The translations under genes were made by a program, and so were the position numbers. From an uncultured Micrococcales bacterium (GTDB lineage Bacteria; Actinomycetota; Actinomycetes; S36-B12; UBA10799), in contig CALFYG010000084.1 in the NCBI GenBank assembly GCA_937952095.1, positions 1 through 6,182 of the forward strand: a DNA stretch of 6,182 nucleotides, given 5' to 3'. This document shows, in pieces, positions 1 to 5,826 of the stretch. The notes below the pieces were generated by a model, which worked only from the letters and a program-made list of their open reading frames with translations, was not told where the DNA came from and made no database searches. How positions within the stretch are numbered: the stretch's first letter is position 1; the number at the start of each line of letters is the position of its first letter.

Positions 1-492
1 GGTCACGTGATTGGCGGCGAGTCCGTGGGCTCGCGCCAACCAACTGACTCCTCCCCCAAGGGTGTAGCCCACGACACCCACGTCTGCCGACGATCCGGCC
101 AAGGCCGCCAGTCCATGCACGGCGGCGGCAGCCGTCACCTGGCCCCACAGCGTGCCGGCTTCAACCCAGGCGGTTCGCGTTTCCGGGTCCACGCTGACCC
201 CCTGCATCCCCGACATGTTCAGCAGCAGCGCGCCATCGAGTCCGCCGTGGGCGGCAAGCGGTGCCGCATTGTGGCCGGTCCCCTGGACTGCCACCGCCAG
301 GCCGCGATCGCGAGCGGCGGTCACGGCAGTCGCCACATCCTCAGCTGTGCGTGGGAGCACGACTGCCGCGGGGTGTTGGTCGACCGCGAGGTTCCACGGG
401 GTCCGGGCCGTGTCCCAGGTCTCGTCGCCTGGCAGGACCACGGCGTGGGGCAGCACGTCGGCGAGCGCGGTCAGTGAATCCGAAGTTGTCAT
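1..492 (-). CDS. FAD-binding (PCMH-type) oxidoreductase, N-terminal part, runs off left edge
   Basis: The 164 visible residues are the N-terminal half of a PCMH-type FAD-binding domain (FAD_binding_4, as in berberine-bridge-like oxidoreductases). Seen: the entry strand 'PAAVVLPRTAEDVATAV' (about 41-57), the cofactor loop 'VQGTGHNAAPLA' (69-80), and the glycine-rich flavin segment 'VGVVGYTLGGGVSWLARAHG' (139-158). By family knowledge, His74 in the GTGH loop is at the position that often carries an 8-alpha-histidyl FAD link. The cysteine some relatives use for a second link just before 'DVG' is replaced by Ala ('SSADVG', 134-139), so at most one covalent link is inferred. The ATG at 492 is chosen because GGAGGG (499-504) lies 6 bases upstream; the ATG at 496 is in another frame. 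No signal peptide is seen, so it is probably cytoplasmic. The substrate-binding half lies outside the window, so the substrate cannot be named. It is divergent from the DUF6328-like gene. Confidence 0.88.
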   Translation of the reverse strand, partial: MTTSDSLTALADVLPHAVVLPGDETWDTARTPWNLAVDQHPAAVVLPRTAEDVATAVTAARDRGLAVAVQGTGHNAAPLAAHGGLDGALLLNMSGMQGVSVDPETRTAWVEAGTLWGQVTAAAAVHGLAALAGSSADVGVVGYTLGGGVSWLARAHGLAANHVT

Positions 493-644
493 GCATTTCC
501 CTCCGTCGGCGAATCCGATTGGAGGTACTTCCCTGCAAGATCATTCTCATACCTGTCGGACGGGCGGTCGAGTGCCACGAAGTTGTCGGTGGCGTCCCCG
601 CCTGCGGCCGGGTATCCGAGCCGTTCGCCGGGGCACCAGGAATC

Positions 645-1127
645 GTGGAAAGATCCCACAGGACATCAGAACGGGAGCGTGACGAGACACCGTCCGAGCA
701 CGCCGATCGCAACTTCGCCGAGTTGGTGCAGGAATTGCGCGTCGCCCAGACCGGTGTGCAGATCCTGTTCGCCTTTCTCCTCACGCTCGCCTTCTACGAG
801 TCCTTCCCTCGGGACAACCGCGTCTTCGACTACGTGCTTGCCGGTGCGCTGCTGGCTGCGGCGTGCTCCGCGCTGTGCTTCATGGCGCCCGTGTCCGCAC
901 ACCGGCTCACATTCCGGCAAGGGGGTAAGGAGCGGCTGGTCTGGGTCACGCATGGCCTCGCCCTCGTGGGCCTCGCGCTGCTGGCCATAGCGATGTTGGC
1001 CTCGATCTGGTTGGTGCTCGCCTACCTCTTCACGTGGGTGACTGCATCGGCAACCGTCGCCGCCCTGGCGTTCTTGGTGCTGGCGCTCTGGGTCGTCATT
1101 CCGCTACGCATGAGGACCCGAAGATAG
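645..1127 (+). CDS. DUF6328-type four-helix membrane protein
   Basis: A 160-residue protein of unknown function resembling the actinobacterial DUF6328 family. Seen: a charged cytoplasmic-looking N-terminus (1-22), the family-like segment 'DRNFAELVQELRVAQTGVQI' (21-40), and four hydrophobic stretches at about 36-52, 62-84, 100-127 and 133-155. It ends in a basic tail, 'RMRTRR'. The loop between helices 2 and 3 ('SAHRLTFRQGGKERLVW') is basic, which suggests it faces the cytoplasm. The GTG at 645 is the best in-frame start just before the conserved region, with only a weak AGGAA (638-642) too close upstream, so the start is uncertain. The open frame continues upstream to 261, but that part is antisense to the oxidoreductase. 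It is divergent from the oxidoreductase and in the same direction as the protease, 104 bases away. Nothing visible ties it functionally to either. Confidence 0.82.
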   Translation: MERSHRTSERERDETPSEHADRNFAELVQELRVAQTGVQILFAFLLTLAFYESFPRDNRVFDYVLAGALLAAACSALCFMAPVSAHRLTFRQGGKERLVWVTHGLALVGLALLAIAMLASIWLVLAYLFTWVTASATVAALAFLVLALWVVIPLRMRTRR

Positions 1128-1231
1128 GTGGGCCACCGTGGCATTCGTGTGAGCCGCGAGGCCCCATAGGGACTAGCGCGACCCCGGCGGATCACGCTAA
1201 CCTCTGCCTTCTCGCAGGCCAAGGAGGCGCA

Positions 1232-3790
1232 ATGGCTCGGTGGACCCGTCCGGCGTCATGGTTGTTGGCGGCACCCCTGGCAGTGGGATTGCTGCCTGCG
1301 ACCGGATGGGCCGCTGACGACCCCGTCGGGTCGATCGCCCAGGAGAAAGACCAGATCCTGACGCCCACGCTCCAGAGCCTGGCCGCGGGCGAGCCCAGCC
1401 CCAGAGGCGGCTCCGGCCCCGTGACGAGGTCGAGTGACGGGCCAGGCGCACCGCTGGAGACGGCGACGGGTCGACTACTGGTGGATATTCGCCTGACCAA
1501 CACCTCACCCGCCACGCTGCAGGGTCTGCGCGATGCCGGCGGACGCGTGACCTTCGTCGACCAGACCATGCGCACCGCCACCGTTGCAGTGCAGCCCTCG
1601 GATCTGCAAGCACTGGCTACCTCCGGCCCTGCGGTGATCGCAGTGCGGGAGATCCTCCAGCCGATGACCAACGCGGCCTGTCCCAGCGGGGACTTCGTGT
1701 CAGAAGGGGTCACCCAACTCCGAGCCGCCCTCGCGCGGGCTCAATTCCCGGTGGACGGTCGCGGGGTGACCGTGGGGATCCTCTCGGACTCCTACGACAA
1801 GTTGGGGGGTGCCGCCACCGACGTGACGAACGGTGAACTCCCTGGATCCGGCAACCCCTGTGGCAACACCACTGCCATCGACAACCTCATCGAAGGTCCG
1901 GGCGGCTCCAGCGACGAGGGACGCGCCATGGCACAGATCGTGCATGACGTCGCGCCGGGCGCGAAGATCCTGTTCGCCAGCGCATTCTTCGGTGAGAGTG
2001 CATTCGCGCAGTCGATCCGTGACCTCGCCGCGGCCGGCGCGGACATCATCGTCGACGACGTCAGTTACTTCTCAGAGCCGGTCTTCCAGGACGGCGTGAT
2101 TGCCAAGGCAGTCCGTGATGTGACCGCGGATGGGGTCACCTACTTCAGCTCCGCCGCCAACTCGAACCTGATCATCGGCGGCAACCGGGTGGCGTCGTAT
2201 GAGGCACCGGCGTACCGACCCACGTCGTGCCCGAGCGCCATCAATTCGATCTACACGGGATCCACGTTCGACTGCCACGACTTCGATCCCGGCGGCGGGC
2301 TCGATGCCCTGTACAACTTCACCGCAAACGGCAGCCTCCGGTACACGTTGGGGTGGAGTGAGCCCCAGAACGGCGTGTCGACGGACTTCGACATCTGCCT
2401 CACGAACTCGACCGGCACGACAGCTTTCGGATGCGCGCAGGGCCCCAACATCACGACGGGCCTCGCCTCCGAAGTGGTCAGCGGGACGGGATCGGGGACC
2501 CTTGCATGGGTCATCGTGCGCTATGAGAGCACTGGCACCCCCCGACTCAAACTGATCTCCCACAGGTCCGCCCTCACCGCGGTGCAGTACAACACCAGTG
2601 CGGGCGGGGACATCGTCGGTCCGACCATCTTCGGTCACAACGCCTCGATCCCGGGCGTCACCGTGGCGGCGGTCCCCTACAACAACAGCAGTGCTCTGGA
2701 GACGTTCTCGTCGTTCGGTCCGGCGCTGTACTGCTGGGGGCCCGTCGATGGACCGACACCGTCAGGACCGCTTAACCCCTGCCAGTCGGCCACCGTGGAT
2801 CTCGCGGCGACCGACGGTGGGATCAACAGCTTCTTCCCGCCCGGGGACGGACCCCCCTACCGCTTCTACGGGACCTCGGCGGCGGCCCCGCACGCGGCGG
2901 CCGTTGCGGCGCTGATGCTGCAGGGCCAACGGTGCCTCTCGCCGGATGGCGTGAAGAACGCCCTTAACGCCAGCGGACGCCCCGTCGGGAGCGCTCCGGT
3001 GGACGGTGCCGGGGCGGGCCTCATCGACGCCGTAGACGCGGTCACGGCGGGCGACTGTGAAGCCCCGGCCGTGAACATCGGCGTGAGCAGCGGGTGGTTC
3101 CGCACGCCGGTTGTCTCTGCGGCAGCATCCGCCAGGGACAACCGCGTGGTCACGGACCTCGTGTGTACCGGAGTATCGACCCAGCCTGTGACCGGTCTCA
3201 ACACGACCTCCGCGGCACAGAGTTGGTCGGTGACCGGCGAAGGCCGGTACACGGTCGACTGCTCCGCGAGGGACCTCAAGGGCAACACCGGTCCTGCACG
3301 CGTCGACCTCGGGATCGACATGACCCCCCCGGTGGTCACGTGTCGGCCGGCCAAACTCCCGTTCCGGGGACCCGGAACGGTGAGAGCTGGGGTCAGTGAT
3401 GCCCTCTCGGGACCGGCGGCGCCCACCGTGTCGACCCGGGTGCGGACCAACAAAGTCGGACGGTTCACCACCACGCTGAACGGCGCAGACGTCGCAGGTA
3501 ACACCGCCTCCGCCAGGTGCAGGTACTCGGTCGCCGTGATGCCGTTGTTGAAGGGGCCGGCGAAGGCAGCATCGGGGGCACGCAAGAAGTTCAAGGTGTC
3601 GCGACTCCCTTCTAAGGCGAAGGCGACGTGGACCGTGAAATCCAAGGGAAAGACCGTCCAGGTCACGAAGGGCAAGGCGAACAAGGCCGGCGTCGCGAAA
3701 CTCAAGATCCGCTTCTCCGCCAAAGGCAAGTACGTCGTGTCGGTGAAGTCAGCCGGCGCATCGACACGCAAGGTCGTGCGGGTCGCCTGA
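1232..3790 (+). CDS. Secreted subtilisin/sedolisin-like serine peptidase with Ig-like C-terminal modules
   Basis: An 852-residue secreted peptidase. Seen: signal peptide 1-27 (basic MARWTR, hydrophobic core, probable cut after 'GWA'); a propeptide-like region about 28-165; a catalytic domain about 170-605; Ig-like modules about 611-768 with 'DNRVVTDLVC', 'DLKGNTGPA', 'DMTPPVVTC' and 'DVAGNTASA' signatures; and a Lys-rich beta-rich domain 770-852. Catalytic landmarks: Asp186 in 'VGILSDSYD', Asn310 in 'YFSSAANSN' (oxyanion position), and Ser549 in 'YGTSAAAPHAAAVAALML'. The usual HGTH motif is missing; 'SDEGRAMAQIVHDVAPGAKI' (227-246) stands there, so Glu229 takes the His position. This resembles the S53-like group of subtilase-fold peptidases (from memory, cd05562). 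Many cysteines suggest disulfides. No LPXTG or C-terminal membrane helix is seen, so release or loose wall binding is inferred. The ATG at 1232 has AAGGAGG (1221-1227) 4 bases upstream and gives an immediate signal peptide. The frame is open back to 1034, but that stretch overlaps the previous gene. Activity is unproven. Confidence 0.9.
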   Translation: MARWTRPASWLLAAPLAVGLLPATGWAADDPVGSIAQEKDQILTPTLQSLAAGEPSPRGGSGPVTRSSDGPGAPLETATGRLLVDIRLTNTSPATLQGLRDAGGRVTFVDQTMRTATVAVQPSDLQALATSGPAVIAVREILQPMTNAACPSGDFVSEGVTQLRAALARAQFPVDGRGVTVGILSDSYDKLGGAATDVTNGELPGSGNPCGNTTAIDNLIEGPGGSSDEGRAMAQIVHDVAPGAKILFASAFFGESAFAQSIRDLAAAGADIIVDDVSYFSEPVFQDGVIAKAVRDVTADGVTYFSSAANSNLIIGGNRVASYEAPAYRPTSCPSAINSIYTGSTFDCHDFDPGGGLDALYNFTANGSLRYTLGWSEPQNGVSTDFDICLTNSTGTTAFGCAQGPNITTGLASEVVSGTGSGTLAWVIVRYESTGTPRLKLISHRSALTAVQYNTSAGGDIVGPTIFGHNASIPGVTVAAVPYNNSSALETFSSFGPALYCWGPVDGPTPSGPLNPCQSATVDLAATDGGINSFFPPGDGPPYRFYGTSAAAPHAAAVAALMLQGQRCLSPDGVKNALNASGRPVGSAPVDGAGAGLIDAVDAVTAGDCEAPAVNIGVSSGWFRTPVVSAAASARDNRVVTDLVCTGVSTQPVTGLNTTSAAQSWSVTGEGRYTVDCSARDLKGNTGPARVDLGIDMTPPVVTCRPAKLPFRGPGTVRAGVSDALSGPAAPTVSTRVRTNKVGRFTTTLNGADVAGNTASARCRYSVAVMPLLKGPAKAASGARKKFKVSRLPSKAKATWTVKSKGKTVQVTKGKANKAGVAKLKIRFSAKGKYVVSVKSAGASTRKVVRVA

Positions 3791-3868
3791 AGACACCTGC
3801 GTGCGAGCCGAGACCACCCGACCGACGGCACTCGCCCGGCAGGAACCGAACCACCCCAGAAACACCGA

Positions 3869-3891
3869 AACCCCTGGTCATCCCAGGGGTT
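3869..3891 (-). terminator. Hairpin terminator of the tRNA-Arg gene
   Basis: A perfect 9-bp stem, AACCCCTGG (3869-3877) with CCAGGGGTT (3883-3891), closes a 5-base loop. Read on the minus strand it begins 4 bases after the CCA end of the tRNA-Arg fragment and is followed by a weakly T-rich stretch. It therefore fits the original intrinsic terminator of that tRNA gene. It lies 78 bases after the protease stop codon and may also stop transcription from that side, although no T run follows it on the plus strand. Confidence 0.6.
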
Positions 3892-3895
3892 CGAG

Positions 3896-3941
3896 TGGCG
3901 CGCCCGAAGGGATTCGAACCCCTAACCTTCTGATCCGTAGT
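3896..3941 (-). tRNA. 3' fragment of tRNA-Arg(ACG), 5' half missing
   Basis: On the minus strand this 46-base segment reads as the 3' part of a tRNA. It holds the encoded CCA (3896-3898), discriminator G (3899), acceptor 3' strand CGGGCGC (3900-3906), T arm with TTCGAAT loop (3907-3923), 5-base variable loop (3924-3928), anticodon-stem 3' strand TCAGA (3929-3933) and loop CTACGGA with anticodon ACG (3934-3940). Beyond 3941 the sequence cannot form the other anticodon strand (TCTGA expected, GTGAA found), and no D arm or acceptor 5' strand follows. It is therefore not a functional tRNA but the displaced 3' end left by integration into a tRNA-Arg gene. Confidence 0.85.
3896..3941. other. Attachment site (attL/attR) of an integrated element in tRNA-Arg
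   Basis: The tRNA 3' fragment, its old terminator on the left, and a tyrosine integrase starting 154 bases to the right together form a standard tRNA-type attachment junction. The host chromosome (protease side) lies left and the element lies right. The shared core can be at most the 46 bases of tRNA identity. The matching site, with the restored complete tRNA-Arg, should be at the far end of the element, which is not in this window. The exact crossover point cannot be read from one end. Confidence 0.7.
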
Positions 3942-3963
3942 TCACAGTGGGTCGTCTGATCGA

Positions 3964-3979
3964 GTGTCATCCTGTGTCA
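3964..3979. repeat. Paired GTGTCA direct repeats next to the attachment site
   Basis: GTGTCA occurs at 3964-3969 and 3974-3979, exactly 10 bases apart, so both copies face the same side of the helix. CTGATC occurs three times nearby: 3930-3935 (inside the tRNA fragment), 3956-3961, and 3997-4002 (inside the palindrome CTGATCAG, 3997-4004). These lie between the tRNA fragment and the integrase, where integrase arm or excisionase sites are often found. A binding role is inferred from position only. Confidence 0.35.
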
Positions 3980-4035
3980 CTGAGTCTACGTTTTCCCTGA
4001 TCAGAAGCGTATTTCGTCCCATCACGTAATAGTGA

Positions 4036-4078
4036 GTATCAGCCGGTATCCGCGTCCGTGGGTATCGCGTGGGTATCG
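4036..4078. repeat. GTATC repeat cluster with an 11-bp tandem repeat upstream of the integrase
   Basis: CGTGGGTATCG is repeated perfectly in tandem (4057-4067 and 4068-4078). Two further GTATC copies precede it (4036-4040, 4046-4050), giving four GTATC in 43 bases, all in the same orientation. The last copy ends 3 bases before the integrase ribosome-binding region. Possible roles are arm-type integrase binding sites or an operator controlling integrase expression; neither can be decided from sequence alone. Confidence 0.5.
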
Positions 4079-4094
4079 AAGAAGGGGCATCACC

Positions 4095-4871
4095 ATGAGC
4101 AAGAAGAAGAGGCGCGACGGTTCAGGTTCCGTGTTTCAGGACGGGAACGGCAGGTGGATCGCTCAGATTCGCCGTTACGACGAGTTGAAGGGCGAGTCCA
4201 GGAAGACCAGGCGTCGCGCAAGGTCGCGTGATCACGCACGCGAACTGCTCGCGGAACTCAACGCCACGGGGGCAACGCAAATCAACTCAAGCATCACCCT
4301 CGCCGAGTACTTGGCCAACTGGCTCAAGGAGGTCCTGCCGATTCAGGACAGGTCCACCTCAACCAAGGCCTTGTACTCCCAGTGCCTGACCTACTACGGC
4401 ATTCCCGCCGCTGGGGAGGTTCCGATCACGAAGTTGACACCCAGTATGTGTGAGCAATGGCTTGATGCCGTACGCAGCACGAAGAAACTGGGTAAGGCTG
4501 ACCCCGCCACCGGCGTGAGGAGGAGGGACGGCGATCCGATTGCGGCCTCCACCGTTAGGAATACCTACATGGCGGCACTTCAGGCTCTCAACACGGCAGT
4601 GCGCGATGGCGTGATCACGTCGAACCCGCTTGCCCAGATCTTGGTCTCGATCCGCCGAATCTGTCCAGCCAGTCGGGCCCGAACATGTGGATCCTGCTCG
4701 AGGATCAACTCTTCTCGCCAGCGGTTCAGTTCCGCATTCCTCGAGTCTCGGTCACGGATCGCTTGCCGTTCCGCCTCCGTCCTCGGCACTGCGGCCTTCT
4801 GCAGCTCGTCCAGGTGCAGCAGCAGCGGCTGCATCAGCGCGCGCAGGCGCGCACGGTCGCAGCCTGCATAG
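4095..4871 (+). CDS. Tyrosine-recombinase integrase, N-terminal part only; cut at the chimeric join
   Basis: Integrase of an integrated element, presumably acting on the neighbouring tRNA-Arg site. Seen: a basic start and arm-binding (AP2-like) domain about 1-55 ('GSGSVFQDGNGRWIAQIRRY'), and a SAM-like core-binding domain about 66-181 ('TLAEYLANWLKEVLP', 'ITKLTPSMCEQWLDAV', 'STVRNTYMAALQALNTAVRD', ending 'ITSNPLA'). The catalytic domain with the R-H-R-Y residues is absent. After about residue 181 (position 4637) the frame becomes antisense to the xanthomonad gene (Ser/Arg/Ala-rich) and stops at 4871. Only 4095 to about 4640 is genuine integrase. Full-length relatives are about 370-420 residues, so over half is lost. 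The ATG at 4095 has AAGGGG (4082-4087) 7 bases upstream; the in-frame ATG at 4032 would put the GTATC repeats inside the coding region. The fragment cannot be an active recombinase. Confidence 0.85.
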   Translation: MSKKKRRDGSGSVFQDGNGRWIAQIRRYDELKGESRKTRRRARSRDHARELLAELNATGATQINSSITLAEYLANWLKEVLPIQDRSTSTKALYSQCLTYYGIPAAGEVPITKLTPSMCEQWLDAVRSTKKLGKADPATGVRRRDGDPIAASTVRNTYMAALQALNTAVRDGVITSNPLAQILVSIRRICPASRARTCGSCSRINSSRQRFSSAFLESRSRIACRSASVLGTAAFCSSSRCSSSGCISARRRARSQPA

Positions 4872-5746
4872 GCCGTCTCCAGTGCGGCCACCTGTTCGCG
4901 GATGCGACGGCTGGCCTGGCCGTCCAGGCCCGGGGCCGGTTCGTAGCTGATCGGCGCGGCCTTGTAGGCGTCACCGGTGGCCTCGCTGCCCAGGTCGGCA
5001 CCGCGTTCGTGGCGGCCCGGATGGAACCGCACCTGCGGCGAGGGCCGCGCGCGCGCATGTTCGATCTCCTTGCCGAACAGGAACTCGGCGATCTTGTTCT
5101 GCGCCCGGATGATTTCCTGCGCCACCACGTCGGCCGCGTCGCCGTCGGTCCGCCAGGTCCCGGCGAAGCGGGTGCCCTGGACCTGGACCGGATTGCGCCG
5201 CTCCAGCAGCCGGCGCCGGGCTTCCGTGTCGGCGGACCCGGCGCTGGTGCTGCCCGGCACCGCGGCCGCGGGCCGGTTCCAGCGATCGGAGCGTCCGTCC
5301 GGCAGGCGCGGGCGGCCGTCTTCGTCGAACAGCCCCGGCGCACCGGGCGCCGCCGGTGTCGCGACCACCGCCGTTGTCGCCGGCGGCAGCGCCTGCGCAT
5401 CGGAAGGCGCGGGCAAGGCCGGCGTCCTCCCGCCGGGAACCGATGCCTGGGCCGGCGGCAAGCTGACCGGCGGCGGCACGACCGGATCGGCCGGGCGGGT
5501 GACAAAGCCCACCCGCATGCGCTGTGGCTGGGCACCGGCGTCCACCTGGACGCGCGAAAGCCCACCGGCCAGATGCCAGGCCAATGCCAGGATCACCACC
5601 GCGCCCGCGGCCGCCGCCGCACGCGGCAGCAGCTCATCACGCCACGGAAGTTTGCGCAGGCTGGTCAAGCTGGAACGATGCGATGCGTTGCCGGAACCGG
5701 AAGTGACCCTCGCCGATGACGCAAGTTCCCGCACCGACGGCGCCAT
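4580..5746 (-). CDS. Unrecognised single-span, proline-rich envelope protein; 3' end replaced at the join
   Basis: I do not recognise this 388-residue frame. Seen: a basic N-terminus (about 1-42), one hydrophobic span about 43-63 ('AAAAAGAVVILALAWHLAGG'), then a Pro/Ala-rich linker about 80-190. A charged, helix-rich region follows, about 200-367, with 'VVAQEIIRAQNKIAEFLFGK' and 'RRIREQVAALETAYAGCDRA', possibly coiled coil. Positive charges before the span suggest the N-terminus is inside and the bulk is periplasmic. The last roughly 20 residues, from about 'WASGFDV' onward, are antisense integrase, so the true C-terminus is missing. The start is taken as ATG 5746; a GTG directly before it (5749) is possible, and only a weak G-rich stretch stands in for a ribosome site. 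It follows fabV in the same direction after 80 bases and is xanthomonad-like by that context. A secretion or cell-envelope accessory role would be a guess. Confidence 0.6.
   Translation of the reverse strand: MAPSVRELASSARVTSGSGNASHRSSLTSLRKLPWRDELLPRAAAAAGAVVILALAWHLAGGLSRVQVDAGAQPQRMRVGFVTRPADPVVPPPVSLPPAQASVPGGRTPALPAPSDAQALPPATTAVVATPAAPGAPGLFDEDGRPRLPDGRSDRWNRPAAAVPGSTSAGSADTEARRRLLERRNPVQVQGTRFAGTWRTDGDAADVVAQEIIRAQNKIAEFLFGKEIEHARARPSPQVRFHPGRHERGADLGSEATGDAYKAAPISYEPAPGLDGQASRRIREQVAALETAYAGCDRARLRALMQPLLLHLDELQKAAVPRTEAERQAIRDRDSRNAELNRWREELILEQDPHVRARLAGQIRRIETKIWASGFDVITPSRTAVLRA
4632..4650. other. Chimeric junction between actinobacterial and xanthomonad-like DNA
   Basis: The integrase protein similarity ends around 'SNPLAQ' (codons to about 4637). 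The plausible helical C-terminus of the opposite gene ('QIRRIETKI') begins by about 4642. The change from one gene to the other on opposite strands takes place within about 20 bases. The sequence AGATCT (4636-4641) sits at the switch. No repeat, transposon end or duplicated target is visible. Confidence 0.75.
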
Positions 5747-5781
5747 CACCCGGCCCGTTCAGCCCCATCGGCACCACCACC

Positions 5782-5807
5782 GGCGCCACCCGCTGGCAGG
5801 TGGCGCC
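5782..5807 (-). terminator. Intergenic hairpin downstream of fabV
   Basis: A perfect 9-bp stem, GGCGCCACC (5782-5790) with GGTGGCGCC (5799-5807), closes an 8-base loop. It lies 20 bases past the fabV stop codon. A smaller 5-bp hairpin (GCACG 5809-5813, CGTGC 5818-5822) lies between it and the stop codon. No T run follows in the fabV direction, so it may be a weak or Rho-assisted terminator, or an mRNA-stabilising structure ahead of the next gene. Confidence 0.45.
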
Positions 5808-5826
5808 CGCACGGCGTCGTGCCGGC

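Noticed and set aside
261..644. Upstream in-frame extension of the DUF6328-like protein
   Set aside because: Most of it is antisense to the oxidoreductase and is Arg/Gly-rich; family similarity starts only after about position 690.
493..644. Possible promoters and the near-palindrome GGAGGTACTTCC (521-532) in the divergent gap
   Set aside because: No -35/-10 pair with convincing match and spacing was found on either strand, and the palindrome is imperfect and short.
1034..1231. Upstream in-frame extension of the protease
   Set aside because: It overlaps the previous gene and would bury the signal peptide; the ribosome-binding site at 1221-1227 fixes the start at 1232.
1128..1231. Promoter or operator in the gap before the protease
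   Set aside because: Nothing beyond the ribosome-binding site stood out.
2866..3831. A 321-residue minus-strand open frame
   Set aside because: It is the antisense shadow of the protease catalytic end and Ig-like modules; it shows no domain signature and no ribosome-binding site.
3628..3933. A 101-residue plus-strand frame ending in 'ARPKGFEPLTF'
   Set aside because: It overlaps the protease in another frame, and its end is the antisense of the tRNA T arm and acceptor. Peptides ending in GFEPL-like motifs are a well-known artefact of translating across tRNA genes.
4580..4640. C-terminal roughly 20 residues of the unknown minus-strand protein ('WASGFDV' onward)
   Set aside because: This stretch is the reverse strand of the integrase core-binding domain and was appended by the join; it is not part of the natural protein.
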